From Paenibacillus pini JCM 16418 (GTDB lineage: Bacteria > Bacillota > Bacilli > Paenibacillales > Paenibacillaceae): DNA of 64,000 nucleotides. Positions 21,192 through 31,234 of the stretch are shown here, one piece after another (the stretch's first letter is position 1; each line of letters opens with the position of its first letter). Below the pieces are notes generated by a model, which saw nothing but the letters and a program-made list of their open reading frames with translations, had not been told where the DNA came from and did not search any database. The position numbers and the translations under genes were made by a program. The stretch covers positions 1 through 64,000 of the forward strand of contig NZ_BAVZ01000015.1 of assembly GCF_000576305.1 (NCBI RefSeq). The letters are read 5' to 3'.

Positions 21192-22969
21192 ATGCCTCGA
21201 ATAAATAGATTCGCACTCTCTCTTCTCATTGCTGTATTACTTATGGTGCCACTAGTAGGCCAATTGCCACAAGCGGACGCTGCTGCGCAGTCATCTCAAA
21301 TTGATGCGGTGCTCGTGGTGGATGCCAGTAATTCCATGAAAGCGAGTGACCCCAATCAAGTCGGCAATGAAGCGATGAAAATGTTTATCGATATGCTATC
21401 GACCAAGGGGGACAAGGTTGGCATTGTCTCCTATACGGATAAAATTCAAAGGGAAAAAGCGCTGCTTGAAATACAATCCGATGCGGACAAAACGGATTTG
21501 AAGCAGTTTATTGATCAGATTGATCGTGGAGCTTATACCGATATCGCAGTTGGCGTGAAGGAAGCAGTGAAGGTACTCAAACAAGGTACTGATCCTAGCC
21601 ACGAACCGATGATTGTGGTGCTAGCAGATGGTAACAATGCGCTGAACCCTAAATCAAGTAAGACTCAGGCAGAGTCTGATCAAGAGCTCAGTCAGGCTGT
21701 GAAGGATGCGAAACAAGATGGAATTCCAGTCTATACGATTGGCCTCAATGCCGATGGTAAGCTGAACAAAGCTGCACTTGCAGACTTATCCAATCAAACA
21801 GGCGGTAAATCTTTTTCGACCAGTTCGGCGGATGATCTGCCTCAAATTTTGAGTGAGATATTTGCTAGCCACTTGAAGCTGAAAATTGTACCGATTCAGT
21901 CGATTACAGCTAACGGTAACTATCAAGAAGTCATCGTTAATGTACCTAACGCAAGTGTGCTGGAAGCCAATATTTCCATTATGTCCGCAAGTCCGGTCGA
22001 TGTAAAATTAACGGATCCATCCGGAAATTCACAGAAAATCCCGTCATCAAATGTGCTGCTCTCGAAATCAAAAAGCTATTCATTGATTAAGATGTTAAAG
22101 CCCATCCAAGGGGATTGGAAGCTGCAAGTGAAGGGTGTACCTAGAGACAAAATCGATATCAATCTCGTATTTAACTATGATTTGGAACTAAACCTAGACT
22201 TAAAGCCAGGGGCAACTTATAAAAAGGGTGATAAAATAGATATCAACTCGTATCTGGTTAGCAATAACCAGAAGCTTTCGAATAACGCGCTCTATCAGAA
22301 TATGAATGCTAAATTGAAGGTTAAAGATTTGGATTCCGGAGATACGCAGGAAGTGAAGCTGAATAATGCCGGAGATCATTTCGAAGGTGTGTTCCAAGTG
22401 CCGGATAAACATCGCTATGAATTAACAGTACGGGCGGAAGAAAAGAGCTTTTATCGCGAAACAAAGCCTGTGATCATTAATGCAGCAGGTGTATCAGGGA
22501 AAGCTCCCGTGACAACGCCTGATGATAAGGATACCGAGAAGCCTTTTCCGATCTGGTTAGTCGTGGGCGGGATTGTGGCTCTATTAGTTCTTGCGGCAGC
22601 GGCCTATTATATTCTAGGTGCAGTGAAGAAGGCTAATCGTGGATTCGTCGGACAAATGGTTATCGAGATTCGCGATGAGAATACAGGCGAGAAGACATAT
22701 CCGCAGTATAAGAAGCTAGGCGCCTTCAGAGGGAAATTCAATCTTCACCAACTGCTCCAGCTAGCGCCAGAGCTTAAAGATACCGAGAAGGTTATTTTCA
22801 ACCCAGGTAAGAATGACCGAATTGTCTTGAAAAACACTTCCGCATGCACCATCGAGAAGTCAGGCCGTGTGATCGAGCATCAGGCGGCATTGAACTGAAA
22901 AGCGGAGATCGCCTAAGCGTATCTCTACAACAGACAGATAAGACGATACTCCTTGAATATCTCGTATAG
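21192..22969 (+). CDS. Membrane VWA-domain protein (frameshifted near C-terminus)
   Basis: ATG after AAGGAG. Signal peptide (1-30) is followed by an extracytoplasmic VWA domain with complete MIDAS: DASNS at 44-48, Thr in GAYTDIAV and Asp in VLADGNN. A beta-rich middle region and a membrane helix (IWLVVGGIVALLVLAAAAYYIL) at about 455-477 lead to a cytoplasmic beta-rich tail. As sequenced it stops at 22898. One G added to the GG at 22886-22887 continues as AGIELKSGDRLSVSL and then QQTDKTILLEYLV to the stop at 22967-22969, completing the domain at 592 residues. First gene of the tubulin-like operon. Confidence 0.85.
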
Positions 22970-23029
22970 ATGAAGTAATTAACGCATACAAAAGTAATTA
23001 TGCTTGTTAGATAGCTAGGAAAGAATGAA

Positions 23030-23150
23030 TTTGCTTACAAAGTGAGTTTTGCATACGCAAAACTTTAGCCACGCTTACGATGTTAAGTTTTACCTTCGGT
23101 AAAACTCTTAGCCCATGCTTACGATGTTAAGTTTTGCATACGCACTTTTA
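23030..23150 (+). repeat. Three-copy hairpin repeat array ending at the tubulin-like gene's ribosome binding site
   Basis: Three units, each starting GCTTAC (23033, 23073, 23117). Two are followed by a perfect hairpin: AGTTTTGC...GCAAAACT and AGTTTTACC-TTC-GGTAAAACT. The third is truncated in its 3' arm and runs straight into TTTAGGAGGAG, the ribosome binding site of the next gene. Stem differences are compensated (GC versus A-T pairs), so the structure is conserved. The same element recurs at 31235-31439. The 60 bases before it show nothing recognisable. Confidence 0.8.
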
Positions 23151-23162
23151 GGAGGAGAAAAA

Positions 23163-26100
23163 ATGAAACCAATTGTCAGAGAACATATCCAACAACTCGA
23201 TGTATCGCTAGGCGGAGGGATTGTCAGCGATAAAATTCGTGTAGATACCATTGATAATCCAATTCTTATTATCGGTCTAGGGGGTACAGGTATCGATGCG
23301 CTATTGCGCCTCAAATACCAAATTAACCGCCGCTTTAAGCTGCCTGAAGATCCGCTATCCAAGAAGAAGATGGATAAGCCCGATAATGTAGAGTTTTTGG
23401 CTTTTGAAACGAATGAACAGGATAAGAACAAGAAATATAAAGGGGTTGGACTTGACCCTATAAACGAATTTGTATTGCTGTCAAATGCCGAAATCGGCGG
23501 TCTATTGCAAAACCGCAGCGTGCTTGAGCCATACATCACAGACTGGCTTTCGCCAGAAATGAGTATTACTGACGGTATGAATGGCGCCGCAGGTGTGCGT
23601 CAAGCGGGACGCTTGCTCTTGTTCACGAAGATTAACCAAGTTGTGCAAGCGATCGACAAGAAGATCAAAACCTTGTCCGTAGGCACCAACAAGAAACTGA
23701 TGGTGTTCTTACTTACAGGTCTGTCTGGTGGTACAGGAAGTGGATGCTTCCTCGATATCGCTTATATCGTGCGGGGAATTATTGAGCGCGACCACGGTTC
23801 AGCGGGTATTGACCGCGTGAATACACTGGGGTACCTGTTTACACCAGATATCAATTTGGCAAACAAGAGCCTTAGCGAGCATACACGCGAGTACATCAAG
23901 AAGAATGGTTATGCGGCGCTGAAAGAGCTGGACTACTGGATGAACGTGGACAGTCGTGGAGAGCGGTTCAAGCAGCAATACGGTAATATTTTGACTGTAA
24001 ATTCGCCGTTACCTCCATTTAATCTGTGTCACTTAATCTCGGCAACGAATACAGAAGGTAAGCTGCTGGAGAATGCGTATGATTACTGCATGAACGTAAC
24101 CGCAGAGAATATTACGAACTTCATGGCTAGTGAAGAGAAGCAATCCGGCGAAGAATTCGCCATTCATGACTATATTAGTAACATTCGTACGAACATTGCT
24201 CAGATGAATAAGACCTATCCTGCTAACTATGAATACAACATTATTGGTGCTTCGTCTGCGGTTCTTCCGATTGAGGAGATGACGACGTATCTGGCGTACC
24301 GTTTGTTCGGCAAGATGGAGAAGATGTTTGAGAAAGCTCCGTCACAGGATGATGTGGAGAAGTTTGCGCGCAAGCTAGGCATTGATATGGAAACGATGAT
24401 GAAGACATTTGAATCTCGGGTTCCTGAACCTCTTCCAGGCTATCAACATAGCGAACGTCTTAGCTACAGCAATGTGGTGAAGACGCAGGTCATCAACATG
24501 GATACTGAGCTAGAGCAGAATTTTCTTGCGCGTGCGCGTGAGGAGTACATCAAGGCGAAGAAACAATTGCCTGGTGAAGTCGTGGAGCAGTTCAGCGAGC
24601 AGATTCGCCGGATCTTCCTGCATCCTGAACAAGGTCCATTCTATGTATCGCGTATGATTTATACAGAGAAAGGCTTTAGCCTTTTGAAAATGATTCAGTC
24701 ATACATCGAGGCGCTGCGCGAGAATCTACACCGCATTCCGCGTGATATTGAGGCCGCTAGTGAGCAGGCGACGGATCGTCTGGGCGACGCGAAGAGTGCC
24801 TTTGTATCGAAGGATAAGAAGAAGAACGTATACATTGAAGCCAAAATCAATGAGTTCTGGCTGATGGCTGACGTGGAGCGTACAGAGCAGATGATTGAGT
24901 TCTACGAGGATCTCTATGAGCTCTTGAATAATGAAAACAACCGCATTTATAACGTGTATACCGAAATATTGAATGCACTGAACTCTATTTTCTCCAAAAA
25001 CGGAGATATTCTTATTAATGGTGAAGAGCAGGCAGATCATAAAGGCAACAAAACGTACTACTGGAACATTGTCAGCGTACCTGACATTTCTAAAGTGATT
25101 GGCCGCATGATGGAGCAAAAAGATGTAGATGATCTGATTCGTGACTTCTCACTTGAGCTTCTCAATCATTCTAATAAGTGGGTACGTGAGTCAGAAATTG
25201 ATATTATCAGTTCGATCTCTGACTTCCTATCAGATAAATTTGGAGACTTAATCACGAAATCTATGGAAGATTTCTTGGTCATGAAATTTGGTCAAGATGA
25301 AGCCATTGATAAATTCGTAGAGCGCAATATCGCTAGTAAATTGGATGAAGAGGCCGTGCCTGTATTCCATTTGAGCAATAGTGCAGGTAATTTGTACTTC
25401 CCATCTTGGGGATTTGTATCGGTACCCGTGCAGGCGCCTAGCATTTTGAAGGGAATTCGTAATTATCAGAATAACTCGGTAGGAAAATCTCACTTTACGG
25501 TGAAAGAAAGCCAAGTGAAGAACCGGATCTTCTGGTTGAATACGAAGAACGGGGTGCCACTCTTTGTATATACGCCGCTTAAAGTGTATGAAGAAAGCTA
25601 TGAACGGACGATTCTGGATAAAGAGGGCGTTGGTCGCCACCTCGTGCAAACTGATCGTGCAAACTGGACGTATCTACCTTCGCCAATTCCAGAAAAATCA
25701 TGGGGCGATACGTACGTCAATCCGCGTGTTCAGGGCTACAACGCTCGTGTGCGTGCTGAATTTGAACAGGCAGTTGCTCACAAAGTGATTCTTGCTAAGG
25801 ATATCGATCAGAATACGAGCACTCGATATGCTGTGGTCTTTACTAAGCCTTTTGAATTAAGTGATGTGCTTGGAGCGTATGATATGCAGCTTAACGCTAC
25901 TAAACCAAATCTAGGTGAAGTGAAGCGTGCGGTTATTGAACTGAAACGTCTCCTTAGCGAGGGACTTGCTCAAGAGAAGGTCAAAGATATTTTCGGTAGC
26001 ATCAACGAGGATCTAGCGAAGGAGAATCTAATCCGTTCACCAGAACTGATTACTCGCGTGCGTCAAGAACTAGCCAAGTATAATGCGATTGCTGCTAGAG

Positions 26101-26552
26101 CATCTGAGCTAGAGCTCTTAATCGGCCAGTATCAGGATGATGAGAAGTGGTTAGATCAATTTATCGAGGCTCTGTATACAGGTACAATTACGAAAAAAGG
26201 CGCGCTATATGTCTATGACCGGGATGCGGAAGAGGAGGCATGGGAGCCTTTCGCTAACGTGATGAAGAGTGTTCATTACGTGGAATATGAAGTGTTCAAG
26301 CATTTCCGTCAACTGGATGAGAAGAGCCGTAGTACGCTTCTTCGTAAGGCTTCAAGACGCGACAACGAACTGACAGCCTCAGAAGATATTGTTCCGCTGC
26401 TCTCGAAGCTGGAAGAGCTATCTCAGAACTTCCTTGAAGCACGTGATCGTCTCGAATATGAGAAGGTTGAGTTAGCGGATGGTGAGGAGACTCACCAATT
26501 CTATAAAGCGATGTCTTCTAAATTTAACGATATTCGTAGAAAGTTGAAATAA
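23163..26552 (+). CDS. Tubulin/FtsZ-like GTPase (Tubulin_2 / FtsZl-2 type)
   Basis: 1129 residues. ATG at 23163 follows AGGAGGAG by 5 bases; an earlier in-frame start at 23115 lies in the repeat array. The N-terminal domain has a Rossmann-type strand ILIIGLGGTGIDALLRL (GLGGTG 38-43) and the tubulin signature loop LTGLSGGTGSGCFLDIAY (SGGTGSG 188-194), so GTP binding is expected. It is much longer than FtsZ, with a large helical C-terminal extension and no membrane helix. This matches the long tubulin-superfamily proteins found with VWA proteins and a distinct GTPase and predicted to remodel membranes. Polymerisation is inferred from the family. Confidence 0.9.
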   Translation: MKPIVREHIQQLDVSLGGGIVSDKIRVDTIDNPILIIGLGGTGIDALLRLKYQINRRFKLPEDPLSKKKMDKPDNVEFLAFETNEQDKNKKYKGVGLDPINEFVLLSNAEIGGLLQNRSVLEPYITDWLSPEMSITDGMNGAAGVRQAGRLLLFTKINQVVQAIDKKIKTLSVGTNKKLMVFLLTGLSGGTGSGCFLDIAYIVRGIIERDHGSAGIDRVNTLGYLFTPDINLANKSLSEHTREYIKKNGYAALKELDYWMNVDSRGERFKQQYGNILTVNSPLPPFNLCHLISATNTEGKLLENAYDYCMNVTAENITNFMASEEKQSGEEFAIHDYISNIRTNIAQMNKTYPANYEYNIIGASSAVLPIEEMTTYLAYRLFGKMEKMFEKAPSQDDVEKFARKLGIDMETMMKTFESRVPEPLPGYQHSERLSYSNVVKTQVINMDTELEQNFLARAREEYIKAKKQLPGEVVEQFSEQIRRIFLHPEQGPFYVSRMIYTEKGFSLLKMIQSYIEALRENLHRIPRDIEAASEQATDRLGDAKSAFVSKDKKKNVYIEAKINEFWLMADVERTEQMIEFYEDLYELLNNENNRIYNVYTEILNALNSIFSKNGDILINGEEQADHKGNKTYYWNIVSVPDISKVIGRMMEQKDVDDLIRDFSLELLNHSNKWVRESEIDIISSISDFLSDKFGDLITKSMEDFLVMKFGQDEAIDKFVERNIASKLDEEAVPVFHLSNSAGNLYFPSWGFVSVPVQAPSILKGIRNYQNNSVGKSHFTVKESQVKNRIFWLNTKNGVPLFVYTPLKVYEESYERTILDKEGVGRHLVQTDRANWTYLPSPIPEKSWGDTYVNPRVQGYNARVRAEFEQAVAHKVILAKDIDQNTSTRYAVVFTKPFELSDVLGAYDMQLNATKPNLGEVKRAVIELKRLLSEGLAQEKVKDIFGSINEDLAKENLIRSPELITRVRQELAKYNAIAARASELELLIGQYQDDEKWLDQFIEALYTGTITKKGALYVYDRDAEEEAWEPFANVMKSVHYVEYEVFKHFRQLDEKSRSTLLRKASRRDNELTASEDIVPLLSKLEELSQNFLEARDRLEYEKVELADGEETHQFYKAMSSKFNDIRRKLK

Positions 26553-26555
26553 ACC

Positions 26556-29009
26556 ATGAACGAACAATTGGAACGATTTGCCGCGAGCTATGCTGCTGCC
26601 GAAGAGAAGCTGACAGGTGAAGGGGATGATCAGAGCAGTATCCACTACCCAGCGGTGTTTATATTCATTGGCGACAAGGCTGCGGATGCAATCGAGCCTA
26701 TGATGCAAATCAATGAACGTAAATGGGAAAACAGTGCGGGTGTAATGTATTTCCATGTGGGAAGCGATACTGGTAAAAGCAGGGGTGGTTACAGAAGCAA
26801 TACTGCTTCTGTAACGGATAATTCTGCTCCTACTTATGCAGCGAAGGATTATCCCCAGTCGCGTGTGAATCAGGTTATTCTCAATATGGAGCCTCAGTCC
26901 TCTCAAGGTGATCAAAAGGCTGCTAAAAGCGCTCGTAAGGATCTATACCGATCCTTCAATCAAGACGGGCGCCACTTAGCAGAGCTGAATAGATCACTAC
27001 GTCAGCTGAGTCACAGCATTGCTGATTACGGTAGAATGTATTCTTCATTCGATCGCATCTATATTTCTGTCATTACGCGGGTCGATGACCCGCTTAATGT
27101 GTTCATACCGGAAATTTCTCTACTGGCCGAGTCCATCCTCAGCCAGTCTTTTAAATCAGTGCAGATGGATTTGTATGTACTCATCAGTGAAAAAGAGCAG
27201 GCGGATTCGTATGGATACAGCAGCTCCGCTGGGGTAGCTTTTTTACGTGAGTTAGATCAGATGCAAAGCGCAGACTACAGCTTCTCAGCACCTCTGCATG
27301 TGACTGAGGATGGTATTTCTATCCCTGTAACGCATACGGCTTCGCCACTGTTTGATCTGGTTTATGTGCTGTCTGATAAGAATGAACGGGGGATCTCTGT
27401 AACAGGCGGAATGCAGGAAAATTATGAGGCCATATGTCATCTTACGCTACTTAAGAATCGCAAACAGAAAGAGCTGCATTATGACGCTAATGTTGGCAGC
27501 TACAACAATACATCGTTCAAGAACAACATGATGACAGAATCGGGTCGTCAGGGCTATGTATCTGCAGGATTTTCTCGAGTGAAGAGACCTAATGAATCGA
27601 TCGCGCTAACCGTGCTGTACCACTTCTACAAACAACTTGTGATGCGCATGAAGAGCGGTGGGGAAGAGTGGGATTTAAAAGAAAAACTATTGTTTTTCGG
27701 TATGGATCCGTCATCAACATCCTTACGGCTGGAACAACTTGTTCCAAGTGCTGACAAAATTACAGATATGACGGGCATGATGACCCATCCCGTAAGTTAT
27801 AGTCACCTGAGAAGGATGTCGATTCGTGAAGCGGAGAATGCCTTATTTGGGGATGGTTGTGACCTCTATTTCCGCGAACATTATGTTCGTGAAGCTCGAA
27901 GCCGCATGGAGCAAATGGATATCACGGAGGAACTACATGCAAGCGTGCGTAAACATTTGGAGTCGCATTCGGAAATCGGATTTTTCCAAGTAAATGAATG
28001 GACAGACGAGAAGGCCGGCCCGGGTCATGTGTTAGAACCGTTGCGTGCACACTTACGTGATCTGGCAGGGCAATTGGACATCGCTCGGGGTGAATTAGAT
28101 CGTATCTATGAAGGGTTGGTTGACGACCAAACCTTTAAACGCCTGCCTATGATGGATAAGCATAATGTACGTCAATTTGTGCATTATTTCTTTAATACGG
28201 TGTATCAGCACAAACTGGATGTGCTTGCACTTGAAATGGAGCTTGGCCTCCATCGTCGTTACGAGGCAGAGCTTGAGCATCTACATTCCTTTTATAAGGC
28301 ACAGTCTGGAAAGCTTGAGAGCTTGCTGAAGGAGCTGCACGAAGCAGCATTAGCTAGTATACGCGATGCCGATGATTATATCGGCCAGAACATCATGGAT
28401 TATTACGGACGTGTCACAGAAGATGTGATGCTTGAATTGGAAGCGAAGCGGGGCGTAAATGTATTTTTCGAGGAGCGGTATATGGGCAGTATCAGTGGTT
28501 TACTGGATGCTGGCATGGAAGCTTTGAAACAGCGCTTAATCGATGTTTGCCGTAGGGAAGTGCTGACGGCAGAGCCGTTCGTACAAACCTTTGAAGAAGA
28601 ACTCATGCGACGGGCCAATGTAACAATTGAGTTCAGTAATAAGCAGGTGCTATCGAAGGAAGAATTATTCAAGAAGCTGTATCGTACTTTGGAAGAACAT
28701 GCGGTCATCAATGTGAGGCTGTTTGATTATACGCAGGAACATCGCTATGAGGAGAAATACTTTTTTGGCGATGGAGAGAGTGAATTTATCCGTTACGCCT
28801 TAGGCGCGGATGAAACGTCTCGGATTTATAGACTGGGTGTCGTGCATGAGAAACGAACGAGTGGCGTTGAGAAGCTGAATGTGATGGGAGGCTTCCACTT
28901 GGAGGATCTGATGTATTACCGCAATGGTAAGGTCTACTATGAAACGTACTTGCAGAACGGATATGAATTTCATGGGGTTGATACAGAACAGCTTCCGATG
29001 CTCAGGTAG
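26556..29009 (+). CDS. Putative degenerate tubulin-like partner protein
   Basis: 817 residues, starting 3 bases after the tubulin-like stop, so translation is probably coupled. No family is recognised by eye. Segments line up in order with the tubulin-like neighbour: YPAVFIFIGDKAADAIEPMM (31-50) against its GLGGTG strand-helix; VMYFHVGSD against FLAFETNEQ; FDRIYISVITRVDDPL (165-180) against the SGGTGSG segment. Both glycine loops are lost, so nucleotide binding is unlikely. The second half is helical and charged. I infer a pseudo-tubulin that could pair with the active subunit; a structure comparison would settle it. Confidence 0.6.
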   Translation: MNEQLERFAASYAAAEEKLTGEGDDQSSIHYPAVFIFIGDKAADAIEPMMQINERKWENSAGVMYFHVGSDTGKSRGGYRSNTASVTDNSAPTYAAKDYPQSRVNQVILNMEPQSSQGDQKAAKSARKDLYRSFNQDGRHLAELNRSLRQLSHSIADYGRMYSSFDRIYISVITRVDDPLNVFIPEISLLAESILSQSFKSVQMDLYVLISEKEQADSYGYSSSAGVAFLRELDQMQSADYSFSAPLHVTEDGISIPVTHTASPLFDLVYVLSDKNERGISVTGGMQENYEAICHLTLLKNRKQKELHYDANVGSYNNTSFKNNMMTESGRQGYVSAGFSRVKRPNESIALTVLYHFYKQLVMRMKSGGEEWDLKEKLLFFGMDPSSTSLRLEQLVPSADKITDMTGMMTHPVSYSHLRRMSIREAENALFGDGCDLYFREHYVREARSRMEQMDITEELHASVRKHLESHSEIGFFQVNEWTDEKAGPGHVLEPLRAHLRDLAGQLDIARGELDRIYEGLVDDQTFKRLPMMDKHNVRQFVHYFFNTVYQHKLDVLALEMELGLHRRYEAELEHLHSFYKAQSGKLESLLKELHEAALASIRDADDYIGQNIMDYYGRVTEDVMLELEAKRGVNVFFEERYMGSISGLLDAGMEALKQRLIDVCRREVLTAEPFVQTFEEELMRRANVTIEFSNKQVLSKEELFKKLYRTLEEHAVINVRLFDYTQEHRYEEKYFFGDGESEFIRYALGADETSRIYRLGVVHEKRTSGVEKLNVMGGFHLEDLMYYRNGKVYYETYLQNGYEFHGVDTEQLPMLR

Positions 29010-29044
29010 AGCTTAATCCCCATTTGGAAAGGATGCAATATGTG

Positions 29045-30325
29045 ATGATGCAGCGAAAAGTTAATTTGCTCCTGCTCTTGTTCAGTTTAATCGGAGGCGC
29101 ATTTGGATTTGCTATTGGTGAGATTGTACTCGGCAGGGGCTTGGGAGAACTTCCGGGATTTGTTGTGATCGGAATTTATTTTGGAGTTGTGGCTTTATTT
29201 ATTGGGCTCGCCTGTTTGATCGCGGAAATGATTGCTCCGCAATTAAATGGACCTTCTTGGAGGCAGCGGTACATCGGTACTTCGTTGAAGCTTCTAGTTC
29301 CCTCATCACTGGTGCTATTGTTTCTAGTGGGAATGCTGATGGAGTTTGTGTATGAGCTCAACCCGGGTAGCGTTAAGCAGGTCAAGGATGTGGCATTGGT
29401 CATTGATAATTCAGGCAGCATGCAGCAAACCGATCCCGATGATGCCAGATATACGGCAGCTAAAAATATGATTGATAAGATGGATAGCGGCAAACGGGTG
29501 GCCGTGATGGTTTTTAATGAAAGAACAGACTTATTGCAGCCATTCATTCGTGTCAAAGATCAGTCGATTAAAGATCAAGTAGCAGCTGAGATCGATGGAC
29601 TACAGCCAACCGATGGTGGAACAGACATTAATTTGGCCTTATCCGATACAATGGATCACATTAAGCAAAATAATTCGAAGAGCGGTACGATGGTTATTTT
29701 GCTGTCGGACGGATTTAGTGATGTGGATTTGAATCAGGCGCTTGCCGAATACAAAGCGAAAAAGATTGTAGTGAATACAGTGGGTCTAAACTTGGTGCAG
29801 TCCGATGGTTCAAGCTTACTTCAGAATATTGCCCATGAGACGGGTGGGGAGTATTACGGAGTTGCCAATGCGGGAGATCTTTCATTTGTTTTTCAAAAGA
29901 TCTACGATAATGTTAACGATCGAACACTCGTCACGGAACGCACAGGCTCCCAGCAAGGTCAGAGTTATTACATGATTCTGCGCATTGTGGCGCTTGCTAT
30001 CCTAGGAACTGCGATCGGACTTGGACTGGGGCTTATCTTCGATAACCGTTATCTAGCTCGAAGCTTTGGAGTTGGAGGAGCAGTATCGGGTATTGCCGCA
30101 GGACTGATTCTGGAATTTGGATTATCTGGAAGCGATTATGGAGACACCATCATCCGGCTACTTGCATGTTTGATTCTCGCCGGTATTCTAGCGCTATTCA
30201 CGGGTATTATTCCTGTGAAAGAGAATGGCAAGCTACAGTCTGGACCACAGCGTCCTGGTCAGTCTGGGAGAGCTCGGGGCGGTTTTGGTGGTCATACGAA
30301 GGATAATCGAAGTAGCGGATTTTAA
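29045..30325 (+). CDS. Polytopic membrane VWA-domain protein
   Basis: About 426 residues. Start chosen at ATG 29045, with AAAGG 12 bases upstream; GTG 29042 and TTG 29024 are in frame. Three N-terminal membrane helices precede a VWA domain with intact MIDAS: DNSGS, Thr in GGTDINLAL, Asp in LLSDGFSD. Three further helices follow, then a basic Gly/Arg-rich cytoplasmic tail (GRARGGFGGHTKDNR). It is a membrane-embedded metal-dependent adhesion module, the second VWA protein of the operon, sited between the tubulin-type pair and the GTPase. Confidence 0.86.
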   Translation: MMQRKVNLLLLLFSLIGGAFGFAIGEIVLGRGLGELPGFVVIGIYFGVVALFIGLACLIAEMIAPQLNGPSWRQRYIGTSLKLLVPSSLVLLFLVGMLMEFVYELNPGSVKQVKDVALVIDNSGSMQQTDPDDARYTAAKNMIDKMDSGKRVAVMVFNERTDLLQPFIRVKDQSIKDQVAAEIDGLQPTDGGTDINLALSDTMDHIKQNNSKSGTMVILLSDGFSDVDLNQALAEYKAKKIVVNTVGLNLVQSDGSSLLQNIAHETGGEYYGVANAGDLSFVFQKIYDNVNDRTLVTERTGSQQGQSYYMILRIVALAILGTAIGLGLGLIFDNRYLARSFGVGGAVSGIAAGLILEFGLSGSDYGDTIIRLLACLILAGILALFTGIIPVKENGKLQSGPQRPGQSGRARGGFGGHTKDNRSSGF

Positions 30326-30356
30326 AGGATTTAAGCCCTTAGGAGGCGAACACCAT

Positions 30357-31025
30357 ATGCAGTTTACTGATGCGGATGCAGAGACCCCTGTGATACGTGA
30401 CCTAACTCATCAATTGGATGAGGATCGCTGTACGCTTCGCTGGAGATGGCCTGATGGCATACAAGCCGTCTACATCCATCGGACAGCTGTCGATACGGCG
30501 GGGGAAGAAATAGGGGCGAGGGGCGTAGCGGCGGAAGAACTGCCTTCTGCTCGTAATCTACGTCTCTATACACGTAATGAATATAAAGCGAACAATGGTT
30601 ATCATGATCGGATCGAGAGTGTGGGCCGGATCGCATATACGATATATGTTAACTTAACTGAAGACGGCGAGCCGATACTGATCCGTCAGCCCGATTTAAT
30701 GAATCGGAAAGAGTTCAGTACTGGCAAAGCGCGGATTACATATGAAATCCGGCATAAAGGCGGACTGCTCAGTAAATATAAGACGGTTCAGATGAAAGTG
30801 AAAGCTGAAATACCAGTGCCCAAAGAAGTGCTTTGCTATGTTAAGAAGCAGGGAGGCTACCCAGCCAATAAAGATGACGGTACGATGTATCCGTTTTTAA
30901 GCGATTTTGTTGCAGGTCAAAACGTACTTCCATCCATTGAAGTCGGGAAGCAGGATTACGTAAGACTTTTTTTCACGGATGGCAAAAGGTACGGTTCATT
31001 ATACGAACTGGTCCAAATGAAGTAG
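30357..31025 (+). CDS. Beta-rich protein of the tubulin-like operon, function unknown
   Basis: 222 residues. ATG 30357 follows AGGAGGCG; a longer frame opens upstream but overlaps the VWA gene without a ribosome binding site. The sequence alternates short strands (CTLRWRWPDGIQAVYIHR; YTIYVNLTEDGEPILI; KTVQMKVKAEIPVPKEVLCYV) with no helix or membrane segment, suggesting one or two beta-sandwich (FN3-like) domains. It is cytoplasmic by prediction and co-transcribed with the VWA protein. No family recognised. Confidence 0.65.
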   Translation: MQFTDADAETPVIRDLTHQLDEDRCTLRWRWPDGIQAVYIHRTAVDTAGEEIGARGVAAEELPSARNLRLYTRNEYKANNGYHDRIESVGRIAYTIYVNLTEDGEPILIRQPDLMNRKEFSTGKARITYEIRHKGGLLSKYKTVQMKVKAEIPVPKEVLCYVKKQGGYPANKDDGTMYPFLSDFVAGQNVLPSIEVGKQDYVRLFFTDGKRYGSLYELVQMK

Positions 31026-31085
31026 GGTAGTATTTATGTTGTATATGTTCAAGCGTAATGTTCTGACGCAAGACTTCAGCGGAGA

Positions 31086-31197
31086 GGCTGGAATCGTTCT
31101 GAAGAAGCGAAGCGTTCGCCTTTGCCCCCGAATTTTCACCATAGGTGAATAGGATTAAAAAAATTTGGGGGCAACAGCATCGTAAGAATGATCCGGC
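31086..31197 (+). repeat. Structured intergenic element with nested stems
   Basis: Outer arms near 31086-31100 and 31184-31197 (GGAATCGTTCT / AGAATGATCC) pair imperfectly. Inside are a small stem GCGAA-GCG-TTCGC (31107-31119), a long stem TTGCCCCCGAATTTT / AAAATTTGGGGGCAA (31122-31136 with 31160-31174, one G-T pair), and an inner TCACC-ATA-GGTGA hairpin. No open frame fits. It looks like a folded RNA or mobile palindromic repeat within the operon. Confidence 0.65.
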
Positions 31198-31234
31198 AGC
31201 GAAGCGGGTTTTACACAAACCTATTCATGAAAAG

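Noticed and set aside
23163-26552. FtsZ cell-division protein
   Set aside because: It is about three times too long, lacks the FtsZ C-terminal tail, and its neighbours are VWA and GTPase genes.
30225-30356. N-terminal extension of the beta-rich protein
   Set aside because: It overlaps the VWA gene and lacks a ribosome binding site; AGGAGG before 30357 fixes the start.
31122-31174. Intrinsic terminator of the beta-rich gene
   Set aside because: The long stem is not followed by a T tract, and the genes downstream appear to belong to the same operon.
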